The notes under the pieces: generated by a model
The model's input: only the letters and a program-made list of their open reading frames with translations
Databases searched by the model: none
What the model was told of the DNA's origin: nothing
Made by a program: the position numbers and the translations under genes
Shown here: in pieces, positions 1-8,298 of the stretch
How positions within the stretch are numbered: position 1 is the first letter of the stretch
How the letters are laid out: each line of letters begins with the position of its first letter
From: Gordonia liuliyuniae
Lineage (GTDB): Bacteria > Actinomycetota > Actinomycetes > Mycobacteriales > Mycobacteriaceae
Direction: 5' to 3'
Assembly: GCF_021739025.1 (NCBI RefSeq)
Contig: NZ_JAKKOT010000005.1
Span: 372,001-436,000, forward strand
Length of the DNA stretch: 64,000 bases

Positions 1-1
1 G

Positions 2-712
2 GCCAACGCCGTCCAGATCACGCCGACCCAGTTCCCCGAAGCGTTCACGACCGTCGTCGAAGCCGCGGCACGGTACGGCATGGAGTACGTGCCGGACGCC
101 TACGTGATGAACGGCAACGGCCAGATCAACGCGTTCGCGTCCGGCCACGGCTTCCGGCGGTATGTGGTCGTCTACTCGGATCTGTTCGAAGTCGGCGGCC
201 GCGCCCGCAGCCCGGAGGCGCTGGAGTTCGTGATCGGCCACGAGATCGGGCACATCGCGGCCGGGCACACGTCGTACTGGCGGCAACTGTTCAGCAGTCT
301 GATCATGAGCATTCCGATCCTGGGGTCGCTGCTATCTCGCGCGCAGGAGTACACCGCCGACAACTACGGCTACTACTCGCGACCAGACGGGGCTGCTCCG
401 ATGATCGGGCTCCTCGCATCGGGCAAGTATCTGCTGAGCGCCATCGACTTCGACCAGTTCGCCGACCGAGCGGTCCATGAGCGCGGATTCTTCATCACCG
501 CCGTCAACGCGTTGTCGTCACACCCGGTACTGACCTGGCGGGCGGCCGCGCTGCGCGACCGGACACGCAGCGGAGCCATCCTCCTCCGGCCGCGGTCGTT
601 CGTCCGCGGCACCGGCAGCGGACACGTCGCACTGGTCGCGACGCCGCATCCGCCGGCCGCCGTCGCCGAGGGCTCGCTGCCCAACGAACTGTCTGAGACC
701 AGCATGTACTAG
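2..712 (+). CDS. M48-family zinc metallopeptidase, C-terminal part
   Basis: The reading frame is already open at the window edge, so the N-terminus lies outside. The zinc-binding motif HEIGH is at 239-253, followed by a short hydrophobic stretch (SLIMSIPILGSLL) and an EYTAD motif that supplies the usual third zinc ligand in M48 (HtpX/Ste24-like) peptidases. These act on membrane or surface proteins. The remaining 236 residues hold the catalytic core and a C-terminal tail ending in a plain stop. An ATG at 80 is only an internal Met; the sequence before it stays in frame and reads as protein. The family call is firm; the physiological substrate is unknown. Confidence 0.85.
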   Translation, partial: ANAVQITPTQFPEAFTTVVEAAARYGMEYVPDAYVMNGNGQINAFASGHGFRRYVVVYSDLFEVGGRARSPEALEFVIGHEIGHIAAGHTSYWRQLFSSLIMSIPILGSLLSRAQEYTADNYGYYSRPDGAAPMIGLLASGKYLLSAIDFDQFADRAVHERGFFITAVNALSSHPVLTWRAAALRDRTRSGAILLRPRSFVRGTGSGHVALVATPHPPAAVAEGSLPNELSETSMY

Positions 713-738
713 TGCCTCGAGCGGTGTCAGAGCCCGAC

Positions 739-1347
739 TCAATCGAACTGCGGGTCCTCGTGCCGAGTGCGCTTGAGTTCGAAGAAGTGCGGGTACGACG
801 CAAGTGCGACGACCCCGTCCCACACCTTCCCCGCATCCTCGCCGCGCGGGATCCGCGAGAGGACCGGACCGAAGAACGCGACGCCGTTGACGTGGATGGT
901 CGGCGTGCCGACGTCGTCGCCGACCTTGTCCATCCCCTCGTGGTGGCTCGTACGAATCGCCTCGTCGAATTCGGCGGCGTCGACGGCGTCGGCGAGATCT
1001 GCTTCCAGGCCCGCCGAGGACAGGGCTGCGGCGACCATCGACGGAACGTCTTTGTTGCCGTTGTCGTGCAGTTCCGTGCCCATCGCCGTGTAGAGCCCCG
1101 CGAGCACGCCGTCACCGTGCCGTGCCTGCGCCGCCGCGAGCACCCGGACCGGGCCCCACGCGTGGGTGAGCATCTCCCGGTAGTCGTCGGGAATGTCCTT
1201 GCCTTCGTTCAGGACTGCCAAGCTCATGATGTGGAAGTGGACGTCCAGGGTGCGTACCTGCGCGGCTTCCAGAATCCAGCGCGAGGTGATCCAGCACCAC
1301 GGGCAGAAGGGATCGAACCAGAAGTCAACGCGATCGTTTTCAGCCAT
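739..1347 (-). CDS. DsbA-fold mycothiol-dependent nitroreductase (Rv2466c-like)
   Basis: A 202-residue thioredoxin-fold protein with a CPWC active site at residues 15-18 (DPFCPWCW), as in M. tuberculosis Rv2466c, a mycothiol-dependent reductase that activates some nitro prodrugs. The middle carries the DsbA-type helical insertion, and a cis-Pro loop is visible as GTPTIHV. It is divergent from pepN, the same arrangement as Rv2466c/Rv2467. The upstream sequence has a TTCAAT hexamer seven bases before the ATG, so it may be leaderless. The family is clear; the native substrate is not known from sequence. Confidence 0.9.
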   Translation of the reverse strand: MAENDRVDFWFDPFCPWCWITSRWILEAAQVRTLDVHFHIMSLAVLNEGKDIPDDYREMLTHAWGPVRVLAAAQARHGDGVLAGLYTAMGTELHDNGNKDVPSMVAAALSSAGLEADLADAVDAAEFDEAIRTSHHEGMDKVGDDVGTPTIHVNGVAFFGPVLSRIPRGEDAGKVWDGVVALASYPHFFELKRTRHEDPQFD

Positions 1348-1475
1348 GACTCCGATTGAACCACCGGATCGGTCGCAGCGCCCGCGAGGACGCCGTCGCC
1401 GCTGTCGCGCACGGATGGCGAAACCGACAGCGCCCCGCCCCGCACAGCGGTCCGCAGATCACTAGAGTGGGCCGA

Positions 1476-4061
1476 GTGAGCGCACCGAATCTGACACGTG
1501 ACCAGGCGCAGCAGCGCGCAGCACTCCTCGACGTCGACGCATACGTCGTCGACCTCGACCTGACCGACGGGGCCGGACGCCCAGGCGAGTCGACGTTCTC
1601 GTCGACGACGACCGTCACCTTCCGCGCGTCGGCGGGGGCCTCGACGTTCATCGACCTGATCGCTCCCCGCCTGACGTCCGCGACCCTCAACGGCACCGAC
1701 CTCGACGTGACCGGTTACGACGAGTCGGTCGGATTGGCTCTGCCCGACCTGGCTTCCGAGAACACGCTGACCGTGGTCGCCGAGTGCGCGTACTCGAACA
1801 CCGGTGAGGGCCTGCACCGTTTCGTCGATCCCGCCGACGGCGCCGTCTACCTGTACTCGCAGTTCGAGACCGCCGACGCCAAGCGCATGTTCGCGTGCTT
1901 CGACCAGCCCGACCTGAAAGCACGGTTCACCACTACGGTGACCGCCCCCGCCGACTGGCAGGTCATCACGAACGGCGCACCGCACGGCGAGCCCGAGACC
2001 GTCGACTCAGGCGCCGTGATCCATCGCTACGCGACCACCGAGCTGATGAGCACCTACCTCGTGGCGCTGATCGCAGGCCCGTACGCGAAGTGGACGGACG
2101 AGTACACCGACGAGCACGGCACCATCCCGCTCGGCCTGTACTGCCGCGCGTCACTCGCCGAGCACATGGATGCGGAGCGGCTGTTCACCGAGACCAAGCA
2201 GGGCTTCGGCTTCTATCACCGTGTCTTCGGCGTGCCGTACGCGTTCGGGAAGTACGACCAGCTGTTCGTCCCGGAGTTCAATGCGGGCGCGATGGAGAAC
2301 GCGGGAGCCGTCACGTTCCTCGAGGACTACGTCTTCCGGTCGCGGGTGACCCGCTACCTGTACGAGCGCCGCGCCGAGACGATCCTGCACGAGATGGCGC
2401 ACATGTGGTTCGGCGACCTCGTCACCATGACCTGGTGGGACGACCTGTGGCTCAACGAATCGTTTGCGACGTTCGCGTCGGTGCTGTCGCAGGTGGAGGC
2501 CACCGAGTACAAGAATGCGTGGACGACGTTCGCGAACGTCGAGAAGTCGTGGGCTTACCGGCAGGATCAGCTGCCGTCGACCCACCCGATCGCCGCGGAC
2601 ATCCCGGACATCGCCGCCGTGGAGGTCAACTTCGACGGCATCACCTATGCGAAGGGCGCGTCGGTCCTCAAACAGCTCGTCGCCTACGTCGGTCTCGACC
2701 CGTTCCTGGCCGGCCTGCGCGACTATTTCGCGGCGCACCGTTTCTCGAACGCCACGTTCGCCGACCTGTTGGGCGCGCTGGAGGCGTCGTCGGGCCGCGA
2801 CCTGTCGGACTGGGGCGGCCAGTGGCTCAAGACCACCGGAATCAACGTGATGCGGCCCGAGTTCGAGACCGACTCCGACGGCGTCATCACGTCGTTCACC
2901 GTCGTGCAGGACGGTGCGGCTCCCGGCGCGGGCGAGACGCGTGTGCACCGGATGAAGATCGGCGTGTACGCCCCGTCCGACGACGGAAAGCTCGTCCGCA
3001 CCGAATCGGTGGAGCTCGACGTCGAAGGGACGCGCACTGAGGTGCCCGCACTCGTCGGCACGCATCGCGGCGCATTGATCCTGCTCAACGACGACGATCT
3101 CACCTACGCTTCGGTCCGGCTCGACCCTGAGTCGCTCGCGACGGCGACGGCGCGGGTCGGCGACATCGACGATCCGATGCCGCGCACACTCGTGTGGTCC
3201 GCCGCGTGGGAGATGACCCGCCAGGCGGAGATGAGCGCCCGCGACTTCATCGAACTCGTCGGCCGCGGCATCGCCACCGAGACCGAGGTCGGCGTCGTGC
3301 AGCGCGTGCTCCTGCAGGCGACGACCGCGCTCGAGGCGTACGCCGCGCCCGAGTGGGCCGAGTCGACGGGGTTGCCGCGGTTCGCTGACCGTCTCCTCGA
3401 GCTGGCGCGTGGCGCCGCAGCAGGCTCGGACCATCAGCTCGCGTTCGTCAACACGTTCCTCGGCGGTGTCACGACCGACGCCCAGCAGCCGGTCCTGCAT
3501 TCGCTGCTCGACGGCACCGACCCGTCGAGCGTCGGCCTCGACGGTCTCGTCGTCGACGACGAACTTCGCTGGCGTCTGGTCAAGGCGCTCGCGACGCACG
3601 GCAGCATCGACGAGACGGTGATCGCGGCCGAAGCCGCCCGCGACAATACGGCCGCGGGCGCCCGCCACGCCGCAGCGGCACGCGCGGCGATCCCGACCCC
3701 GGAGGCGAAGGAGGCGGCGTGGACCACCGCATTCGACGACGACTCCATCGCCAATGTGACGGTCCGTTCGATCGTCGAGGGTCTCACCCGGCCCGGGCAG
3801 GACGCGCTCCTGGCACCGTTCACGCAGCGCTACTTCGACGCGGTCGTCGACCTGTGGTCGCGCCGCACGAGTGAGGTCGCGCAGACCGTCGTCGTCGGGC
3901 TGTACCCGAGTTGGGATCTGCGCGACGACGCGATCGCCGCCGCCGACGCCCTCCTCGCGGACGATCTCCCAGCCGCCCTGCGGCGACTGATCGTCGAAGG
4001 TCGTGATTCGGCGCAGCGTGCCAGGCGGGCCCGCGCGTTCGACGCGGAGTCGAACCGCTGA
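1476..4061 (+). CDS. pepN: Aminopeptidase N (M1 family)
   Basis: A zinc aminopeptidase that removes N-terminal residues from peptides in the cytoplasm. The exopeptidase motif GAMEN is at residues 271-275, and the zinc site HEMAH is at 305-309 with the third ligand Glu328 (NESF), exactly 18 residues on. The C-terminal ERAP1-like helical domain follows. The GTG at 1476 was chosen because it gives 861 residues, the M. tuberculosis PepN length, and has TAGAGT seven bases upstream, a leaderless-type signal. A longer in-frame start at 1356 would overlap the divergent gene's promoter. A strong hairpin terminator follows the stop. Confidence 0.95.
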   Translation: MSAPNLTRDQAQQRAALLDVDAYVVDLDLTDGAGRPGESTFSSTTTVTFRASAGASTFIDLIAPRLTSATLNGTDLDVTGYDESVGLALPDLASENTLTVVAECAYSNTGEGLHRFVDPADGAVYLYSQFETADAKRMFACFDQPDLKARFTTTVTAPADWQVITNGAPHGEPETVDSGAVIHRYATTELMSTYLVALIAGPYAKWTDEYTDEHGTIPLGLYCRASLAEHMDAERLFTETKQGFGFYHRVFGVPYAFGKYDQLFVPEFNAGAMENAGAVTFLEDYVFRSRVTRYLYERRAETILHEMAHMWFGDLVTMTWWDDLWLNESFATFASVLSQVEATEYKNAWTTFANVEKSWAYRQDQLPSTHPIAADIPDIAAVEVNFDGITYAKGASVLKQLVAYVGLDPFLAGLRDYFAAHRFSNATFADLLGALEASSGRDLSDWGGQWLKTTGINVMRPEFETDSDGVITSFTVVQDGAAPGAGETRVHRMKIGVYAPSDDGKLVRTESVELDVEGTRTEVPALVGTHRGALILLNDDDLTYASVRLDPESLATATARVGDIDDPMPRTLVWSAAWEMTRQAEMSARDFIELVGRGIATETEVGVVQRVLLQATTALEAYAAPEWAESTGLPRFADRLLELARGAAAGSDHQLAFVNTFLGGVTTDAQQPVLHSLLDGTDPSSVGLDGLVVDDELRWRLVKALATHGSIDETVIAAEAARDNTAAGARHAAAARAAIPTPEAKEAAWTTAFDDDSIANVTVRSIVEGLTRPGQDALLAPFTQRYFDAVVDLWSRRTSEVAQTVVVGLYPSWDLRDDAIAAADALLADDLPAALRRLIVEGRDSAQRARRARAFDAESNR

Positions 4062-4080
4062 CACCACCGCCCCTGGAACG

Positions 4081-4119
4081 ACTGCGGCCCCCGACCTCTC
4101 CGAGGTCGGGGGCCGCAGT
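4081..4119 (+). terminator. Perfect hairpin between pepN and the DUF5130 gene
   Basis: Perfect inverted repeat with 18-bp arms (4081-4098 and 4102-4119) around a 3-nt TCC loop. It lies 20 bases after the pepN stop and 30 bases before the convergent stop at 4149, so it probably ends transcription from both sides. No clear T tract follows, as is common in high-GC actinobacteria. Confidence 0.85.
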
Positions 4120-4148
4120 GATTCACTGCAGTGAGTGCAGATTCAGTG

Positions 4149-4616
4149 CTACGGGCGGGCGACGGCGGTCGCCATGACGCGCAGCGACGAGACGAGGCCG
4201 TCGATGAGGTCACCCTGCTTGATCGACGCCAGCGCAGCCTGCACACCGAGTTCGGCGACACGGTCGTTGACGCGGCCTGCGACGTCCGAGCCCGAGACGA
4301 CGACGACGTCGCGCGTGTTGGGCGAAACTGCCAGGAGCGCAGCGTTGTACGGCTCGGGCGCCTCCGCGAGTGCGGCGCGGGCGCCTGCGACGACGTCGGT
4401 GCCGAGGTCACCGATGTAGACCGAGAACCGCACGAGTGCGACCTCGCTGGTCTCCTTGAGCGTGTCGTCGAGCAGGATCAGGTCGTCCTGCGAGAACGGC
4501 GGGGTGTCGAAGGCCTGGCGCGGCCACAGTGCTGCCGAGACGCGGCCACTCGAGGTGACTGCGGAGCCCACTGGGAGCGATGCGGGATCGACGTGCGCGA
4601 TGTCACCACTTGCCAC
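4149..4616 (-). CDS. DUF5130 family protein (Rv2468c-like)
   Basis: A 155-residue conserved mycobacterial-type protein of unknown function. Its middle part (VSVYIGDLGTD region through LLAVSPNTRDVVVVSG) resembles the TPM-like alpha/beta fold seen in DUF5130/YgcG-type domains. No signal peptide or membrane segment is evident. The start codon lies inside the end of the upstream 4603-4851 gene (14-nt overlap), suggesting translational coupling. Position next to pepN matches Rv2468c. The assignment rests on length, context and pattern; no activity can be stated. Confidence 0.8.
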   Translation of the reverse strand: MASGDIAHVDPASLPVGSAVTSSGRVSAALWPRQAFDTPPFSQDDLILLDDTLKETSEVALVRFSVYIGDLGTDVVAGARAALAEAPEPYNAALLAVSPNTRDVVVVSGSDVAGRVNDRVAELGVQAALASIKQGDLIDGLVSSLRVMATAVARP

Positions 4617-4851
4617 TTGCGGAGCCTCCCTCGGTGTCGCCCGGCGAAGCGTGCCGTGCGAGAGTCATCGGCTCGATCTCGGTTGCGGAGAACAACTGCG
4701 GATTACGGTCCCACCGCTGATCGAGCGTGTATTCCTTCGGCCGTGGGCGCTTGACGCCCCACGAGAACGTCATCGAGACGACGCACAGCAGCACTGAGAT
4801 CACACACAGCACCACGACCGTCATACCGACGGGGACAAGAAGCTGGTCCAC
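4603..4851 (-). CDS. Small membrane protein, possible aa3 oxidase subunit CtaJ
   Basis: An 82-residue protein with one N-terminal membrane helix (about residues 7-29) and a short polar tail containing YTLDQRWDRNPQLFSATE. A single helix plus a tail of this type, encoded between pepN/DUF5130 and glbO, matches my recollection of the accessory cytochrome c oxidase subunit CtaJ in the mycobacterial III2-IV2 supercomplex. That identification is from memory of pattern and context, not an alignment. The GTG start follows an AAGGG-like site, and the stop overlaps the downstream DUF5130 start. It could instead be an unrelated single-pass protein. Confidence 0.6.
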   Translation of the reverse strand: MDQLLVPVGMTVVVLCVISVLLCVVSMTFSWGVKRPRPKEYTLDQRWDRNPQLFSATEIEPMTLARHASPGDTEGGSASGKW

Positions 4852-5026
4852 ACCCCACCCTTTCGACTCGCGCCTGGATTGAGAAGCGCACGACCTGCCG
4901 TGTGCAGATCATCTGATGACCAATTTATCGCACCGCCTCCCCGATGTCCCCATAGGGCCTACAGAGCGTCGTAGACGTTTGCGGTCCGCCCGCGCATTCT
5001 CGCGACCATCGTGGACAATGGGGCCC

Positions 5027-5410
5027 GTGAGCACCTTTTACGACGACGTCGGCGGACACGACACGTTCGCGCGGATCACCGCGCGGTTCTACGAAGAGGT
5101 CGCCGACGACGAGATCTTGCGACCGATGTATCCAGAGACCGACCTCGGCCCGGCCGAACGTCGTCTGCGGATGTTCCTCGAACAGTATTGGGGCGGACCG
5201 CACACCTACTCCGACGAGCGCGGGCACCCCCGTCTTCGCATGCGTCACGTCCCGTACCACGTCGGCCCGATCGAGCGCGACGCGTGGCTGCGCTGCATGA
5301 TGATCGCCATCGGATCCATCGAGTCGGACGTGCTCGACGACGAACACCGCGCGCAACTGATCGGGTACATGGAGATGGCCGCCAACTCGTTGATCAACAG
5401 CCCGGTGTGA
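5027..5410 (+). CDS. glbO: Group II truncated haemoglobin (trHbO)
   Basis: A 127-residue oxygen-binding globin close to M. tuberculosis GlbO. Key residues are present: Tyr22 (B10), Tyr35 (CD1), proximal His74 in RMRH, and Trp87 (G8) in ERDAWLRC. The FLEQYWGGP segment is the group II signature. The family is linked to oxygen supply and NO/peroxide chemistry near the membrane. GTG at 5027 gives the family length; an upstream GACAAT ends seven bases before it, suggesting a leaderless transcript. It is followed by alpha-glucosidase, the same order as Rv2470-Rv2471. Confidence 0.95.
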   Translation: MSTFYDDVGGHDTFARITARFYEEVADDEILRPMYPETDLGPAERRLRMFLEQYWGGPHTYSDERGHPRLRMRHVPYHVGPIERDAWLRCMMIAIGSIESDVLDDEHRAQLIGYMEMAANSLINSPV

Positions 5411-5432
5411 CGAATATGGAAGAATCGCGACG

Positions 5433-7058
5433 GTGAGCGAACAGTACGTGACCAATTCCGGGCCCGCTGGCGACTGGTGGCGCAACGCCGTCGTCTACCA
5501 GGTGTATCCGCGATCGTTCTCGGACTTGAACGGCGACGGTGTCGGCGACCTCGCCGGCGTGATCGACAGGCTCGGCTACCTCGAACTACTCGGCGTCGAC
5601 GCGATCTGGCTCTCGCCCATCATGCGGTCGCCCATGGTCGACCACGGGTACGACGTCTCCGACCCCCGCGACGTCGACCCGTTGTTCGGCGATCTCGACG
5701 ACTTCGACAGACTCGTCGCAGAAGCTCACGACCGGGACATGAAGGTCACCATGGACCTGGTGCCCAACCACACGAGCGACCAGCACGCATGGTTCTCGCA
5801 GGCGTTGGCCGCCGAACCGGGCAGCGATGAACGCGCCCGCTACTTCTTCCGCGACGGACTCGGTGACGACGGCTCGCAGCCGCCGAACAATTGGACGAGC
5901 GTGTTCGGCGGCCCGGCGTGGAGCCGCGTCACCGAACCCGACGGCTCGCTCGGCCAGTGGTACCTCCACCTGTTCGCGCCGGAGCAGCCGGATCTGGACT
6001 TCACGCACCCCGACGTCCTCGACGACCTGCGCACCACCATGCGGTTCTGGCTCGATCGCGGTGTCGACGGCTTCCGCATCGACGTCTCGCACGGCTTGGC
6101 CAAGCCCGAGGGGCTGCCCGACATGCCCGATGCCGTCGAGATCCTCAAGCACACCGACGACGATCCGCGGTTCAACGATCCGGGCGTCCACGCGATCCAC
6201 CGCGAGATCCGCTCGGTGTCGGACGAGTACCCGGGCACCGCGAACGTCGGCGAGGTGTGGGTGTCGTCGAACGATGCGTTCGCCGACTATGTGCGTCCCG
6301 ACGAACTGCACCTCGGTTTCAACTTCCGGTTGGCGAGCGCCGACTTCGCCGCCGACCGTATCAAGGAGGCGATCACCGAGTCGCTCGCCGCGACGACGTC
6401 GGTGGGCGCGGTCCCGACGTGGACGTTGTCGAACCACGACGTCCCGCGCGAGGTGACGCGCTACGCGCCCGACGCCGCCGAGCAGGGACTGGCCGACGGC
6501 CAGGCGCTCGCGGTCGGCGCGCTGCGGGCCCGCGCCATGGCGATGGTCGAGCTGGCGTTGCCCGGCACCGTGTTCATCTACAACGGCGCCGAACTTGGGC
6601 TCCCCGACGCCGACCTGCCCGACGATGTCCTCGTCGACCCGGTGTGGGAGAACTCCGGTCACACGGACCGTGGTCGCGATGCGTGCCGCGTGCCGCTCCC
6701 GTGGGAGGGCGCCGAGCCGCCGTTCGGGTTCAGTTCGACCGCGGACACGTGGCTGCCGATCCCGGCCGACTGGGCGGGGCTGACCGTCGAAGCACAGTTG
6801 GAAGACATCTTCTCGACGCTGTCGCTGTACCGCCAGGCGTTGGAGTTGCGCTATGTCCGTCCGGAGTTCTCCGGTGACACCGTCGAATGGTACGGCGCCC
6901 CCGACGGGTGCATCGCCTTCCGCCGCCCCGGCGGGCTCATCTGCGCCCTCAACGCGTCGGCGGCACCGATCCCGCTGCCGCCCGGCCAGGTCTTGTTGGT
7001 GAGCACACCGCTCGAGAACGGGCTGCTGCCGCCGAACACCGCCGCCTGGCTCGTCTGA
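5433..7058 (+). CDS. aglA: GH13 alpha-glucosidase
   Basis: A 541-residue glycoside hydrolase family 13 enzyme that should hydrolyse alpha-1,4 (or alpha-1,6) glucosidic ends of short maltooligosaccharides. The N-terminus has the typical WWRNAVVYQVYPRSF. Catalytic residues are Asp217 (GFRIDVSHG), Glu274 (NVGEVWV) and Asp336 (SNHDVPR). The length and C-terminal beta domain fit oligo-glucosidases of the Rv2471 type. The GTG start at 5433 lies 22 bases after glbO, so the two may be co-transcribed. Trehalose synthase is a less likely alternative because the protein is shorter and the gene order matches aglA. Confidence 0.9.
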   Translation: MSEQYVTNSGPAGDWWRNAVVYQVYPRSFSDLNGDGVGDLAGVIDRLGYLELLGVDAIWLSPIMRSPMVDHGYDVSDPRDVDPLFGDLDDFDRLVAEAHDRDMKVTMDLVPNHTSDQHAWFSQALAAEPGSDERARYFFRDGLGDDGSQPPNNWTSVFGGPAWSRVTEPDGSLGQWYLHLFAPEQPDLDFTHPDVLDDLRTTMRFWLDRGVDGFRIDVSHGLAKPEGLPDMPDAVEILKHTDDDPRFNDPGVHAIHREIRSVSDEYPGTANVGEVWVSSNDAFADYVRPDELHLGFNFRLASADFAADRIKEAITESLAATTSVGAVPTWTLSNHDVPREVTRYAPDAAEQGLADGQALAVGALRARAMAMVELALPGTVFIYNGAELGLPDADLPDDVLVDPVWENSGHTDRGRDACRVPLPWEGAEPPFGFSSTADTWLPIPADWAGLTVEAQLEDIFSTLSLYRQALELRYVRPEFSGDTVEWYGAPDGCIAFRRPGGLICALNASAAPIPLPPGQVLLVSTPLENGLLPPNTAAWLV

Positions 7059-7082
7059 GGGCGGTGTCGGCCGGACGGTCCC

Positions 7083-7098
7083 TCGACTGCTCAGTCGA
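7083..7098. terminator. Weak palindrome between convergent genes
   Basis: Inverted repeat TCGACTG-CT-CAGTCGA lies in the 51-base gap between aglA and the convergent gene that ends at 7110. The stem is short and there is no T tract, so the terminator reading is tentative. Confidence 0.35.
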
Positions 7099-7109
7099 CG
7101 TGCGGCGGC

Positions 7110-7781
7110 TCAGCCGACGTTGAGGTTCAGGACGTTTCGGCGTTGGAAGACCGAACCGAAGCGGGCGTCCAGACGGAGCCATGCGGCGGACGCTCGGACG
7201 CGGACGGGTTCGTCGGGTGAGATCGCCTCGAGCGATGAGTCGCCGGTGATCTCACGGCCCGCCGAGTCACGGACGAAGCCCATGGAGGTGAGCGCGAAGA
7301 CCGCCCGCATACTGACGTCGACGGCCTCAGCTGCGCCGCTCACCGAGAGGACCTTCTGGTCGAGCAGCGACGGCACCATGCCCATCGGGCCGGACTCGTC
7401 GCGTGCGACGTCGGCGCCACGTCGGGCGAGACCGATCACCTCACGTGCGGGCACGTCGTCGACGTGCACGAAACCCGCGCTTCCCGGCAGCGCCCCCTGC
7501 CACGCGATCGTCGGCAGCGCACCGATGTTGATCACGTCGTCGCCTGCCGCCAACGAGGTCGCCATGGCGTTCGCGTCGGCGACCACGTCGTTCGGGGTCA
7601 CCGTGCCGAACACCGAGCGGGTCGCCAACACGTCGAACCCAGTGCGCACCCACAGGCCGACGCGCGCGTCGTCGCGTTCATGTAAGCGCAGCACACCCGT
7701 GTCGTCGGCGCGGCGAGCGCGTGCGACGAAGGCCGCGATGTCGGAGCGGTCGGACTCCCGATACGGCGAGAGGCCGGTCAC
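7110..7781 (-). CDS. Conserved hypothetical protein (Rv2474c-like)
   Basis: A 223-residue protein with no recognised catalytic motif. The start overlaps the thioesterase stop by four bases (ATGA), so the two form an operon in the same order as Rv2475c-Rv2474c. It has an acidic/basic N-terminus (IAAFVARARRADDTGVLRLHER) and several short beta-rich stretches but no membrane segment. Function unknown; the conserved pairing with an acyl-CoA thioesterase is the only clue. Confidence 0.75.
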   Translation of the reverse strand: MTGLSPYRESDRSDIAAFVARARRADDTGVLRLHERDDARVGLWVRTGFDVLATRSVFGTVTPNDVVADANAMATSLAAGDDVINIGALPTIAWQGALPGSAGFVHVDDVPAREVIGLARRGADVARDESGPMGMVPSLLDQKVLSVSGAAEAVDVSMRAVFALTSMGFVRDSAGREITGDSSLEAISPDEPVRVRASAAWLRLDARFGSVFQRRNVLNLNVG

Positions 7782-8245
7782 GGCCGCACGAATTCCGACA
7801 GGTACGCCTTCTCCTCAGTGGTCATGCGGCGCGGGCGTTGGGTGTCGATGTCGAACGAGACCAGCTGGGTGCTGGCGACGACGGCGGGCTTCGAGTCGGG
7901 CGAGGCGCCGTGCGGACGGACCTCGTAGCCGACAGTGAAGTCGACGGCACGCAGCCGCTGCACGTACATCGTCACCGAGATCGGCGACTCGTCGTGGCGG
8001 ATCTGTCCCTGGTACTTCACGTGCATGTCGGCGACGAGGCAGCCTTGACGCATCGGCGCGGTCGGCTTGTCGTCGTAGAACAGCCACGGGATGCGGGCCT
8101 CCTCCAGCAACGTCACCATCCGCGCGTGGTTCACGTGCTGGAAGACGTCCATGTCGGACCACCGGACCGGCACTGTGACCACGTAACCGGCGTCGGTGCG
8201 GTGTCCTCGGTCGTCGAACAACCGTCGGTCGGCCTGCGCTGTCAC
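7778..8245 (-). CDS. Hotdog-fold acyl-CoA thioesterase (Rv2475c-like)
   Basis: A 155-residue 4-hydroxybenzoyl-CoA-thioesterase-type protein. The hotdog motif WSDMDVFQHVNHARM carries the usual Asp and His-Asn pair, followed by LLEEAR, as in YbgC/FadM-like enzymes that hydrolyse acyl-CoA esters. The GTG start at 8245 has a GGGAG site nine bases upstream. The gene sits 48 bases after gdh and overlaps the downstream Rv2474c-like gene, so all three may share a transcript. Chain-length preference cannot be read from sequence. Confidence 0.85.
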   Translation of the reverse strand: MTAQADRRLFDDRGHRTDAGYVVTVPVRWSDMDVFQHVNHARMVTLLEEARIPWLFYDDKPTAPMRQGCLVADMHVKYQGQIRHDESPISVTMYVQRLRAVDFTVGYEVRPHGASPDSKPAVVASTQLVSFDIDTQRPRRMTTEEKAYLSEFVRP

Positions 8246-8270
8246 TGAACTGAACTCCCGTCCCCTACCC

Positions 8271-8298
8271 CGATGTCGCCTACCCGATGTCGCCTACC
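8271..8298. repeat. 14-bp tandem duplication over the gdh stop codon
   Basis: Two perfect copies of CGATGTCGCCTACC (8271-8284 and 8285-8298). The second copy contains the gdh stop codon (8294-8296, minus strand) and the first lies between gdh and the thioesterase gene. Confidence 0.9.

Noticed and set aside
2151-4067. 638-residue open frame opposite pepN
   Set aside because: Antisense shadow of a gene with intact M1 catalytic motifs.
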